DNA of 29,292 nucleotides from Nitrospinota bacterium. Its GTDB lineage: Bacteria; Nitrospinota; Nitrospinia; Nitrospinales; VA-1. The stretch's first letter is position 1. Every line of letters begins with the position of its first letter. The position numbers and the translations under genes are program-made. The DNA is taken from contig JADFGI010000001.1 in the NCBI GenBank assembly GCA_022567815.1, positions 1-29,292 of the forward strand, read 5' to 3'. Under the pieces are notes generated by a model. It was not told where the DNA came from and did not search any database. It was given only the letters and a program-made list of their open reading frames with translations. This document shows, piece after piece, positions 15,961 through 23,967 of the stretch.

Positions 15961-17307
15961 ATGAATAAGCAACGATATTTGATTTCCCTTCTCCTGTGTT
16001 TTTTTCTGGCACAACCCTTATCGGCTTTTGCGGACCAAAATGCCGATTTGTTGGCCGCTGGCAATCGGGGAGATTATAAAGAGGTCAAGGAGTTGCTGGC
16101 CAATGGAGCTGACCTGGAAACCCGGACGGCCAAAGGCAGTACCGTTCTCATTGTTGCTGTAGCCGCCAAGCATGATCGGATCGCCCACCTTCTGCTGAAA
16201 AAGGGAGCCAGGGTCGATGCTAAAAACCGGTATGACGATACCGCTCTCATCCTGGCCTCAACATTGGGCGATCCCGTTCTCGTTAAAACGCTTATTGACC
16301 GCGGGGCGGATGTCAATGCGCGGAATATGTATGGGTGGAGTCCCCTGTCCAGGGCCGTAAGGTATGGTCATGAAAAAACCGTGAAGCTTTTGATTTCCCG
16401 CGGAGCGGACCTGGAGGCGGCCATCAAGGGAGGCGCCACGCCCTTGATGATTGCTATTAGTGAACATCATTTCGGGGTCGTGCGTGAATTGGTTCGGCGA
16501 AATGCCGATGTCAACATCCATAACTGGAAAGGGGTGACTCCTTTGCAACTGGCGGTTTTCGCCGGTCGCTCCGATATCATAAAACTTCTGCTGGATAATG
16601 GGGCGGCTAAGGATGCCGTCAATAAATTCGGAGATACTGTTTTGTTTCTGGCGACGGAACAAGGGTCGCCGGACTGCGTAAAAGTTCTTTTGACAGCCGG
16701 GGCCAAGGTAAATGTAACAAACAAAAAAGGGTGGACGGCCCTCGCAAGAGCCGTCAAGTTTGGCCGTACCGAAGTCGGCAGGATTTTGATCTCCAATGGC
16801 GCTGATGTGGATGCAAAAAGTAAATCCGGAACCACCCCGCTGATGATAGCGGCGGAACGGGGAAATGTCGATTTTGTCCGAATTCTGCTCGAACACAATG
16901 CCGACCTGCATGCCAGGAGCAGAAACGGAGCCAATGCTTTAATGAGCGCGGCGGCGGGAGGCAACGCGGAGACGGTCCAGACGTTGATTGATGCGGGCGC
17001 GAAAATTAATAAAACGATGGCAAACGGTTCCACTGCCTTGATGATTGCCGCGGAACGGGGAAGGCGGGAGGCAGTCAATACTCTTCTAAAAAATGGAGCA
17101 GATGTTCACGCCAAAAGCAAAAAAGGCTGGACGCCTTTAATGGGCGCGGTTGCCGGGGGACACCCGGACCTTACCCGATTGTTTTTGCGCCAGGGGGTGG
17201 ACCCGGCGGCAAAAAGCAATAATGGCTGGACGGCTCTAAAAATCGCTTCCCAGCTCAAGCGAAAAGAAATGGCAACGATTCTAAAACAAGCCGGAGTCCG
17301 TGAATAA
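15961..17307 (+). CDS. Secreted ankyrin-repeat protein (13 repeats)
   Basis: The 448-residue protein starts with a Sec signal peptide (MNKQRYLISLLLCFFLAQPL, cleavage likely after SAFA). It then consists of 13 ankyrin repeats of 33 residues with almost no other sequence, for example GWTALARAVKFGRTEVGRIL. It is thus a periplasmic or exported all-ankyrin solenoid, probably a protein-binding scaffold with unknown partner. The ATG at 15961 is chosen because it gives the signal peptide and has GAGG six bases upstream. An in-frame TTG at 15898 would hide the signal peptide. It stands alone on the plus strand, and R1 repeats begin directly after its stop codon. Confidence 0.9.
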   Translation: MNKQRYLISLLLCFFLAQPLSAFADQNADLLAAGNRGDYKEVKELLANGADLETRTAKGSTVLIVAVAAKHDRIAHLLLKKGARVDAKNRYDDTALILASTLGDPVLVKTLIDRGADVNARNMYGWSPLSRAVRYGHEKTVKLLISRGADLEAAIKGGATPLMIAISEHHFGVVRELVRRNADVNIHNWKGVTPLQLAVFAGRSDIIKLLLDNGAAKDAVNKFGDTVLFLATEQGSPDCVKVLLTAGAKVNVTNKKGWTALARAVKFGRTEVGRILISNGADVDAKSKSGTTPLMIAAERGNVDFVRILLEHNADLHARSRNGANALMSAAAGGNAETVQTLIDAGAKINKTMANGSTALMIAAERGRREAVNTLLKNGADVHAKSKKGWTPLMGAVAGGHPDLTRLFLRQGVDPAAKSNNGWTALKIASQLKRKEMATILKQAGVRE

Positions 17308-17500
17308 CTCCCCGCCACGCGGGGAGGAAAAGCCTGCTACGCAGGAGGGCTGACGCTCACTTCGTTCACGAGCCCTTAAAAGCCATAATGCATAAGACTA
17401 CGTTAACATTGGGTCCAGCGTCACGCTGGCCCCGCCACGCGGGGAGGAAAAGCCTGCTACGCAGGAGGGCTGACGTTCGCTACGCTCACGAGCCCCGGAA
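17308..17500. repeat. Two tandem R1 copies after the ankyrin gene
   Basis: The 46 bp at 17310-17355 recur identically at 17430-17475, exactly 120 bp apart. Each copy has ccccgccacgcgggg, cctgctacgcagg and 'agggctgacg', followed by '...ttcacgagccc'. The spacer contains the 'acgttaacattgggtccagcgtcacgctggc' type of block. The first copy begins right after the TAA of the ankyrin gene. The whole gap 17308-17944 is non-coding repeat material. Confidence 0.8.
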
Positions 17501-17643
17501 GAGGTAATTTCAGCAACCCTGGATCTACCCCTGCGGGGCACGTGTGATATTTCCACAATAACCTTCATGCCCTGAAAGGGTAAAAGCTTGGGAATAATAT
17601 AACGGCTTTGTCGCTGACACTCCTCGCAAAGACGAGATACCCA

Positions 17644-17706
17644 AACCCCTCCTTCGTGGAAGGGGGAGGTCGGTTCCCCCTTTTTAAAGGGGGCTAGGGG
17701 GATTTT
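17644..17706. repeat. Pyrimidine/purine palindromic repeat
   Basis: Two hairpins stand side by side: 'cccctccttc gtg gaagggggagg' (17645-17669) and 'ccccctttttaaaggggg' (17676-17693). The latter is followed by 'ctagggggatttt'. This resembles the common dispersed 'ccccctttttaaaggggg...aggggga' intergenic repeats of many bacteria. On the plus strand the end has a short T-run, so it could terminate read-through from the ankyrin gene. Confidence 0.55.
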
Positions 17707-17809
17707 AATTTTCTCTTTCTTGCCAAAAGAATGAAAAATAAATAAAACCTCCTTATGAAACTTACCTCCTGCGTAGCGGAATTTTCCCTCCAGCCGTTTT
17801 CAGGGCCTC

Positions 17810-17944
17810 GCGTAGCGTCAGGCCCAAGTTTCCTCCCCCGTGTAACGGGGCGCGTAGCGTCAGGCTCAAGCTTCCTCCCCGTGTAACGGGGCGCGTAGCG
17901 TCAGGCTCAAGCTTCCTCCCCGTGTAACGGGGCGCGTGGCGGGG
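17810..17944. repeat. Tandem 41-42 bp repeat next to the lpxC stop
   Basis: There are three full units at 17810-17851 (42 bp), 17852-17892 and 17893-17933 (41 bp each, identical to one another), then a partial fourth unit that runs into the lpxC stop codon (17947-17945). Each unit contains 'gcgtagcgtcaggct' and the palindrome ccccgtgtaacgggg, a motif type shared with R1. It forms the 3' flank of the minus-strand lpxC gene. Confidence 0.85.
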
Positions 17945-20140
17945 TCAGGCTGGAAGGTTTTCCTGGATTTTTTTGAGGAGTCCGATGTTTTGCGTATGTC
18001 CCGTCCGGTGGGCTTTGATATGGCCGCGGATGGGCCTTCCCAGCAGATAAAAATCACCCAGAATATCCAGGATTTTATGGCGGGCAAACTCGTTCTCAAA
18101 CCGGAGTTTGGTGTTTAAAACTTTTTTGTCTCCCAGCAGAATGAAGTTATCCAGCTTCCCGCCGGAGGCAAACCCCATTTTAGTCAATTGGGCCACATCT
18201 TCCATGAAGCCGAAAGTCCGCGCCGGAGCGATCTCATTTTTGAAACTTGATTCGCCTTTGAACACATAGGTGTGATCCTGAGTGCCAATGGGCTCAGGAT
18301 ATTTCATGTAGTAACTGACGGTGAATGTCTCGGCGGGTTCTATGGAAATCACCGGACCGTTTTCATCCTTGGGGCCAAACGTATAAGTTTTGTCGATGAC
18401 GATTTCATCGTAAATTCCATCCTGTTCCTCGAATTCCCCATCCTCTATAAGAGTGCAGAAGTCTTTTGCCGAGCCGTCCATCACCGGAGCTTCGTCCCCT
18501 ATTTTGATGAGCAGGTTGGTGATCCGGTACATATGCAAAACCGCCATGATATGTTCAATGGTAGCGACGGATGCCAGGCCTTTTTTCAGGCAGGTTGAGT
18601 AATCCGTGGATTGAACATTTTCCAACCGCGCGGGGATGGTCTTGCCAGAGGATATGTCGCCGAAAATGATGCCGCTACCCGGAGGCAGGGGTTGGAGAAT
18701 GAGGCCGGTTTTAATGCCGGAATGGAGCCCGCTTCCGCAAAGCACCACACTTCGCTTGAGAGTTCTTTGTAACGGGAGAGGGGAAGGTTGTTTGCCATTG
18801 GATTCTGGAAGTCGAATGGCATGACGCTTCAGTTTTTCCTGGAATAGTTTTTTATCGGTTTTCAGAGCCTTGCAGGTTTTTTCCAGATCCCATCTGTTTT
18901 TTCTCAGGTGATGGATGATGAAGCCCTTCTCCCAGGTTAGCTCCGCTTCCTGGAAGGTTTCAGAAGGACCGGACTCATCAGGGTTGACCGTTCTCCTGGA
19001 GTTTTGAATTTCCTGAGGCAGTTCCTGCAGGGAAATTTTCCCGCAGGTGGAACCGGTTATCAGAATTTTATCCAGGACCGACCGAAGTTCTTTAACGTTT
19101 TCGGGCCAGTCGTAACGGCATAAAGCGGCCAGCGCATCTTCTTCGATGACGGGGACGGGAAACTTCCCCTTTTCCGCGCATTCCTCAAAATAGTCTTTGA
19201 CCATGATGGGAATATTGTGGGAATAATCGCGCAGAGGAGGGATCTCCAGGAGGGTGTTATTAAATAAACCCAACAACTCAGGATTAAATTGCTCCCCGGC
19301 GGTCAGCACTTTCAGGTTTCTGGATGATGAGATCATTAATCGGGCGGGGAGAAATTCGCTTTCCGATTTGCCTTTTAATCCCTGGGCCAGTTTTTCTTGA
19401 AGATCTTTGTCCAGGGATTCAATGTTACTCAGATAAACCACGGAACCCTGGCTTCCTGGCGACTGCTTCGCGGATTTTTTTGATCGGCTGGATTTTCTTT
19501 TCGCTTTGGAGAAAAGATGGGATTGAATATCATGGGATTGCCGAACCGCGCAATTCAGCTTGATAAAGGGATGGTCGCTCTGGTGACTTCGCCGATGAAT
19601 GCAGTGCGCGATGAACTCTTTTCCCGTCCCTTTTTCCCCAAGCAGAAAAATGGGCTTATTGTTCTGCGACGCCTGTTGGGTGGCTTTTTTTACCTCCACC
19701 ATCATCTCGAAGCAAAGCGGCAGGTCTTCCTGGTTGAGTAAATTGCCTTCCAGGGTTCTCTGGTTTTTCTTTTTTTCCTTGAAAACGGATTCGACCGATT
19801 CAGTCAGTTGATCGAGGGAAAACGGTTTTTCGATAAAGTCGAATGCGCCAAGTTTTGTCGCCTGGACGGCGGTGTCGATGGTGCCGTGCCCCGACATAAT
19901 CAACACTTCAATTTCGGGATGGTAAGTCTTGACCGTTTTTAACACCTCGATTCCGTCCATTCCCGGGAGCCAGATATCCAGCAGTACCAGATCGGGTGGG
20001 TCGGATTGAATCATTTTCAAAGCCCCCAGCCCATCCTCTGCCACGGAAACCTCGTAGCCTTCGTCGCTGAGGATATCCTTGAGCGAACTGACTATATTTT
20101 TTTCATCGTCTACAATTAAAACCCGTTCGTTTGCCAACAT
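17945..20140 (-). CDS. lpxC: NtrC-like regulator (receiver-AAA-HTH) fused to LpxC deacetylase
   Basis: One uninterrupted frame of 731 residues. Residues 5-125 are a complete receiver (D11, D12, phospho-acceptor D55, S83, K105). Residues about 140-385 are AAA+-like, with Walker A GEKGTGKE at 168-175 and the late 'YDWPENVKELRS' block, but no GAFTGA, a Walker B changed to VVYLSNI and no arginine finger. Residues about 395-443 match the NtrC-type Fis-like HTH. Residues 458-731 are full LpxC, the zinc enzyme that commits UDP-acyl-GlcNAc to lipid A. It keeps E529/H530 (TIEH), H688 and D692 (HKILD) and H715 (RTGHTQ). I chose the ATG at 20140 because the receiver starts there; GGAGG is close upstream. 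A TTG at 20215 overlapping the trmB stop is possible. No separate lpxC is in the window. Confidence 0.92.
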   Translation of the reverse strand: MLANERVLIVDDEKNIVSSLKDILSDEGYEVSVAEDGLGALKMIQSDPPDLVLLDIWLPGMDGIEVLKTVKTYHPEIEVLIMSGHGTIDTAVQATKLGAFDFIEKPFSLDQLTESVESVFKEKKKNQRTLEGNLLNQEDLPLCFEMMVEVKKATQQASQNNKPIFLLGEKGTGKEFIAHCIHRRSHQSDHPFIKLNCAVRQSHDIQSHLFSKAKRKSSRSKKSAKQSPGSQGSVVYLSNIESLDKDLQEKLAQGLKGKSESEFLPARLMISSSRNLKVLTAGEQFNPELLGLFNNTLLEIPPLRDYSHNIPIMVKDYFEECAEKGKFPVPVIEEDALAALCRYDWPENVKELRSVLDKILITGSTCGKISLQELPQEIQNSRRTVNPDESGPSETFQEAELTWEKGFIIHHLRKNRWDLEKTCKALKTDKKLFQEKLKRHAIRLPESNGKQPSPLPLQRTLKRSVVLCGSGLHSGIKTGLILQPLPPGSGIIFGDISSGKTIPARLENVQSTDYSTCLKKGLASVATIEHIMAVLHMYRITNLLIKIGDEAPVMDGSAKDFCTLIEDGEFEEQDGIYDEIVIDKTYTFGPKDENGPVISIEPAETFTVSYYMKYPEPIGTQDHTYVFKGESSFKNEIAPARTFGFMEDVAQLTKMGFASGGKLDNFILLGDKKVLNTKLRFENEFARHKILDILGDFYLLGRPIRGHIKAHRTGHTQNIGLLKKIQENLPA

Positions 20141-20211
20141 TTCCTCCAAATATGAGGTATGAAATGATTCGAGGTGTTCTGTATTCCCTATCGATTGCCA
20201 AATGATGCGAT

Positions 20212-20847
20212 TCAAAAACGCTTGATGAAATCCAGGTAATAGATTTTATCTCCGGCGTTGATGAAATTGTTCTCGTACTTTGATTTGGGAAGATCTCCCC
20301 GGTTCCCCCGGAAAACTCCCGGCCCGATCTTATTTTTTAATTGCGCCTGCGCTTCAAAAAATTCCAGGATTTCCAAGGCGTAGGGTTCGCTGTCCGTTGC
20401 CAAATGCACTTCCCCGCCAGGAATCAATTTGCTCGTCACAAGATCCACAAAAGGCGGTTTGATCAATCTGCGTTTGTAATGGCGTTTCTTTGGCCAAGGG
20501 TCCGGGAAATTGATGTATATTTTGTCCAGACTTTCATCCTTGAACAGCAGGGAAACCTTTTCGCGGGCATCTCCATAAACGATACGGATGTTTTTTATCT
20601 GCAGTTTATTGACGCGGGTGATGACCTTGCGAATGCCCTTGTGATAAAAATCCATGCCCACAAAATTGCTATCCGGTTCGCGTGCCGCCATGTCGATGAG
20701 AAACTTTCCGTTGCCAAATCCGACATCCAGTTGCAATGAATTCCCGTTCTCGAAAACCGCGCTCCAATCGGGGAGGGCCTCGGTGTCCAGGAAAAACGGG
20801 CTTTCCTGGGCGATTTCATCAAAAGAAATTAAGGGCTTGGAGGCCAT
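20212..20847 (-). CDS. trmB: tRNA (guanine-N7)-methyltransferase TrmB
   Basis: TrmB methylates G46 of tRNA using S-adenosylmethionine. The 211-residue protein has the SAM site (LQLDVGFGNGKFLIDMA), 'NFVGMDFYHKGIRKV' and the hallmark INFPDPWPKKRHYKRRL, with a C-terminal 'SKYENNFINAGDKIYYLDF'. Length is normal. The ATG at 20847 follows the greA stop by 8 bp. Its TGA stop (20214-20212) overlaps a possible TTG start of the lpxC fusion, so greA-trmB-lpxC look like one transcript. Confidence 0.95.
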   Translation of the reverse strand: MASKPLISFDEIAQESPFFLDTEALPDWSAVFENGNSLQLDVGFGNGKFLIDMAAREPDSNFVGMDFYHKGIRKVITRVNKLQIKNIRIVYGDAREKVSLLFKDESLDKIYINFPDPWPKKRHYKRRLIKPPFVDLVTSKLIPGGEVHLATDSEPYALEILEFFEAQAQLKNKIGPGVFRGNRGDLPKSKYENNFINAGDKIYYLDFIKRF

Positions 20848-20855
20848 ATTAAATT

Positions 20856-21341
20856 TTATCCTTCATTGCTTCCACGATTTTCATGAATGGTGATTATTTT
20901 CAAGACTTCAAATTCTTTATGCCGTCCGGGAAGAGAAATCACCACTTCATCCCCGGCTTGTTTTCCCAACAGCGACCTGCCGACAGGCGAGGCGGTTGAA
21001 ATTTTTCCTTCATCAGGATTGACCTCCTCCGGAAACACCAAGTGATATTGGGTTTCATCGCCCGTGTTTAGATCCTTTAAGAACAGGGTGCTTCCCAGGC
21101 CGGACCGGTCTCGTGGAATACGGTCAACATTCAAAGCCATGACATCGCTGATTCTTTTTTGCAATTGGGATAACCGCGTCTCAAGAAACATTTGCCGTTC
21201 CTTGGCCGCCTTGAATTCGGCGTTTTCGCTCAAATCACCGTGCTCCATGGCGGTTTTCAACGCTTTAGGGATATCGACTTTTAATTCGACTTTGGCGTTT
21301 TCAAGTTCCTTATCAAGTTTATCCAGGATGGGAAGTCGCAT
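20856..21341 (-). CDS. greA: Transcript cleavage factor GreA
   Basis: GreA enters the RNA polymerase secondary channel and stimulates cleavage of backtracked RNA. The 161-residue protein has the N-terminal coiled coil with the acidic tip HGDLSENAEFKAAKE (D36, E39) and a C-terminal FKBP-like domain (GKISTASPVGRSLLGKQAGD). The N-terminus starts with MRLPILDKLDKELENAK, slightly unlike E. coli GreA, and the tip is intact. The ATG at 21341 has GGAG nine bases upstream. It is first in the greA-trmB-lpxC group. Confidence 0.93.
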   Translation of the reverse strand: MRLPILDKLDKELENAKVELKVDIPKALKTAMEHGDLSENAEFKAAKERQMFLETRLSQLQKRISDVMALNVDRIPRDRSGLGSTLFLKDLNTGDETQYHLVFPEEVNPDEGKISTASPVGRSLLGKQAGDEVVISLPGRHKEFEVLKIITIHENRGSNEG

Positions 21342-21527
21342 TGGTGAATTCTCCGCTTAACAAAATCTGATTCTGGTGAAACAACGTCCGGGTAAAAAAT
21401 TCAAAATGAAATTTTGCTTCCCGGTCAAAAGGAGACGCATACCTTGAGGCCGGACTGGGGCAAAACTATCTCAATCACTATAGGCTGGACAGCAATTGTT
21501 TTCAAGTTTCCCTTTGCGTTGAATTGC

Positions 21528-21735
21528 ACCAGTTGGGTTTATTTCCCGTAGCTACTGCCGTCCCGCCACACGGGGAAAAGAAGCTGGGCTGACTCTCGCT
21601 ATGCTCACGCCCGCTATACAGGAGGAAAAATTACAGGATGAAAATTCTGCATGAAGCAAGATCCCATCCGCCATAAACCCATAGTACGTTAATATTGGGT
21701 CCAGCCCCCAGGCTGGCGGCTTGCAAGTTTTCGGG
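21528..21735. repeat. R2 half-copy joined to an R1 repeat
   Basis: The left part 'ccagttgggtttatttcccgtagc' matches one arm of the R2 hairpin. The following 'tactgccgtcccgccacacgggg...agctgggctgactctcgctatgctcacgcccgc' and '...ccataaacccatagtacgttaatattgggtcc...caggctggc' is R1. The second R2 arm is missing. It lies in the 566-bp gap between greA and the HDOD gene (divergent). The remaining parts of the gap (21342-21527, 21736-21860) hold no supported gene. Confidence 0.7.
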
Positions 21736-21860
21736 GACATGGGTAACACTCAAGATTTTTCCGGGATGGGTGGAACACCGGACGAGTGTCCGCAAAAAAA
21801 AAGTAAAAGCAAAATGGATGATGCGTGAAGTATTGAAAAACCACGCCTTAATTTAAGTAT

Positions 21861-21888
21861 TTGAAAAATAAAGGATTATCGCTATAAT
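21861..21888 (+). promoter_or_regulatory. Sigma-70 type promoter of the HDOD gene
   Basis: TTGAAA at 21861-21866 and a perfect TATAAT at 21883-21888 are separated by 16 bp, in an AT-rich setting. Transcription would begin near 21895, giving a leader of about 70 bases to the ATG at 21965. This is the best promoter match seen in the window. Confidence 0.7.
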
Positions 21889-21964
21889 AAAGGATATCGG
21901 TCACTTATTGAATTTATTTTATTTGCGTCCAATACAGGCGCTACCTGGAGATTTGGGCCTTAAT

Positions 21965-22825
21965 ATGATGAGAGACGAAATTTTAAAAATTCTTACGGAA
22001 AAAAGCGATTTGCCCCCGCTTCCGGAAATTCTTTTGAAGTTGCAAAACCTTATCAACGACCCTGAAAGTGAACTGGAAGAGATTGCAAGACTTATAGAGA
22101 CAGAACCTGTTTTGTCGGGAAGGCTCATCAAACTGGCCAACAGTGTTTTATATGGGGGGGGACGGGAAAAAACCGAGGATCTTTCCGGCACGGTAATGCG
22201 CCTGGGCGTAAAAATGATTCTGGACCTGGCCTACACTCTTCAACTGACCAATATGTTCAACCGGTTCAAGTCCTTCGACCAATACAAGTTCTGGATGCAT
22301 TCAATGGCCGTCGCCTGTTTAACCCAGACTTTGAGCCAAAAGGTGAATCTCCCGCAGGAGGAAAAGGAGGAAAGCTATGTTTGCGGTTTGATGCATGATC
22401 TTGGCATCGTAGTTTTTGAGTATTTGATTCCTGATGAATATTTCGCGTTCGTGAAATCCATCGGTCCTGAAGAGGCCTCTTTGGAAACCCTTGAACTGGA
22501 AAAATTCGGCATCGCCCACCCGGAACTGGGCGCAAGATTCATTCGCCAAAATTGGCCAATTTCACCCATCGTCATTACTGCCGTGGAGAATCATTTTCAT
22601 CCGCTGTCCGTGAATGGCGCCGGGCTGAATGTCTCTCAATTGGTTGGTATCGCCAACCAGGTGGCTATCAACGAGGGGATCACCAACGGAATCGGCATCC
22701 CGCCTGAAATTCCTCTGGAGGGCAAAATTTATGAAAAATTGGGAATTTCTCCAGAAGAGTTGGAAGAAATCGTTGAGACAACTGTGGAAGGCCTGGACAA
22801 CACTGAACTGCTAATGAAGGCCTGA
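21965..22825 (+). CDS. HDOD domain protein
   Basis: The 286-residue protein begins with the HDOD pattern (DLPPLPEILLKLQNLINDPE, then 'ARLIETEPVLSGRLIKLANS'). It retains an HD pair at 144-145 (GLMHDLGIVVFEY) and 'ENHFHPL' later. HDOD proteins act in signalling and cell-cycle or motility control. Most are thought to be non-catalytic, although some HD residues persist here. The ATG at 21965 is chosen from the domain start. A TTG at 21908 would add 19 unusual residues and lies only about 13 bases after the predicted transcription start. The metallohydrolase gene follows 27 bp downstream. Confidence 0.88.
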   Translation: MMRDEILKILTEKSDLPPLPEILLKLQNLINDPESELEEIARLIETEPVLSGRLIKLANSVLYGGGREKTEDLSGTVMRLGVKMILDLAYTLQLTNMFNRFKSFDQYKFWMHSMAVACLTQTLSQKVNLPQEEKEESYVCGLMHDLGIVVFEYLIPDEYFAFVKSIGPEEASLETLELEKFGIAHPELGARFIRQNWPISPIVITAVENHFHPLSVNGAGLNVSQLVGIANQVAINEGITNGIGIPPEIPLEGKIYEKLGISPEELEEIVETTVEGLDNTELLMKA

Positions 22826-22852
22826 ACTTGTTATAAGAGGGAGCGATAATTT

Positions 22853-23959
22853 ATGGATGAGTCTTTCCACGTCACCTTTCGCGGAGTGAGGGGGTCTATT
22901 GGAACCCCTGTCTCCCTGGTGCAAATGGAGGAGAAGCTCACTAAAGCTTTGGAACGTGCGCAACCCGAGGATTTAAAGGACGCTTCTACCAGGAAATCCT
23001 TCATAGACAGCCTGCCTTTTGAGATCCGTGGTTGTTTTGGCGGCAATACTCCCTGCGTCCAGATGCAGGTTGGCGGAGAAAACCTCATTTTTGACGGTGG
23101 GACGGGTATTCGTCAGGTGGGCCAGGATTTGTTAAAGGGGGACTTTGGCAAGGGTCAGGGGAAAGCGCATATTTTTTTCTCCCATACTCACTGGGATCAC
23201 ATTCAAGGATTGCCATTTTTCACCCCTTTTTATATCAAGGGAAACCATTTCACTCTCGTCAGCCCTCACGATAATCTTAAAAAGCGATTGGAAGTCCAGC
23301 AGTCACCCGAATATTTCCCAGTGCCGTTTGATGCCTATTCGGCTACCCTGGACATTCCCGATGTACATGGCAAGTCTGAAATCAGCGTCGGTGACATAAA
23401 AGTCAAATGGCAGGAGATGTGCCATCCCGGAAAATCGTTTTCTTACCGTATCGAATACGCAGGGAAATCGGTGGTGTATGCCACGGATGCCGAATACAAA
23501 AACTTAAGAGCTGAAAAACTGCAACCCTATGTCGATTTTTTTCGGGACGCGGACCTGCTCATCTTCGATTCAATGTTCACGTTTGGCGATGGGCTGGAGA
23601 GAAGGGACTGGGGGCATAGCTCGACGTTTATCGGAGTTGATCTTGCGGTAGACGCAAACGTAAAAGAGATCGCTTTTTTCCATCATGATCCCCGGTATGA
23701 CGATTTTAAACTGGTCGATATTTTTTCCCAAACGCAAAAATACCTTAAATCCATCGCTCCTGAATCTAACCTCAAAATGTTTCTTTCCTATGAGGATTTG
23801 ACGGTGGACATCCTGCAGGTTGAGTCCCCGATTCAAGATAAAGCTGAAAATGTCCCTTATCCCATAAAATTAAATGGGAAAGGGCAAAATCTGAGCCAAA
23901 TCCCAGGAAAAATTTTGGTCTCAAAAAACGGTTTGCTTAATCAGGACGACTTTCTATGA
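22853..23959 (+). CDS. Metallo-beta-lactamase-fold hydrolase (PhnP/RNase Z-like group)
   Basis: The 368-residue protein has the pattern of the COG1235-like MBL family: 'TFRGVRGSIGTP', 'FGGNTPCVQM', 'LIFDGGTGIRQVG', and the metal motif HTHWDH at 111-116 with GLPFF after it. Further likely ligands are H191 (CHPGKS), D212 (YATDAEY) and H278 (FFHHDP); H255 lies in DWGHSS. A 35-residue insert separates the first two blocks. It is probably a binuclear zinc phosphodiesterase or related hydrolase with unknown substrate. The ATG at 22853 has AGAGGGAG upstream. It is cotranscribed with the HDOD gene and ends beside an R2 repeat. Confidence 0.88.
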   Translation: MDESFHVTFRGVRGSIGTPVSLVQMEEKLTKALERAQPEDLKDASTRKSFIDSLPFEIRGCFGGNTPCVQMQVGGENLIFDGGTGIRQVGQDLLKGDFGKGQGKAHIFFSHTHWDHIQGLPFFTPFYIKGNHFTLVSPHDNLKKRLEVQQSPEYFPVPFDAYSATLDIPDVHGKSEISVGDIKVKWQEMCHPGKSFSYRIEYAGKSVVYATDAEYKNLRAEKLQPYVDFFRDADLLIFDSMFTFGDGLERRDWGHSSTFIGVDLAVDANVKEIAFFHHDPRYDDFKLVDIFSQTQKYLKSIAPESNLKMFLSYEDLTVDILQVESPIQDKAENVPYPIKLNGKGQNLSQIPGKILVSKNGLLNQDDFL

Positions 23960-23967
23960 ATTTTAAA

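Noticed and set aside
16258..17078. Minus-strand frames of 203-217 codons opposite the ankyrin gene
   Set aside because: They are by-products of the regular 99-bp repeat period. The plus-strand frame gives 13 proper ankyrin repeats and a signal peptide.
17810..17944. Possible CRISPR array
   Set aside because: The 41-bp units follow each other directly without unique spacers, and no cas genes are present. It is a plain tandem repeat.
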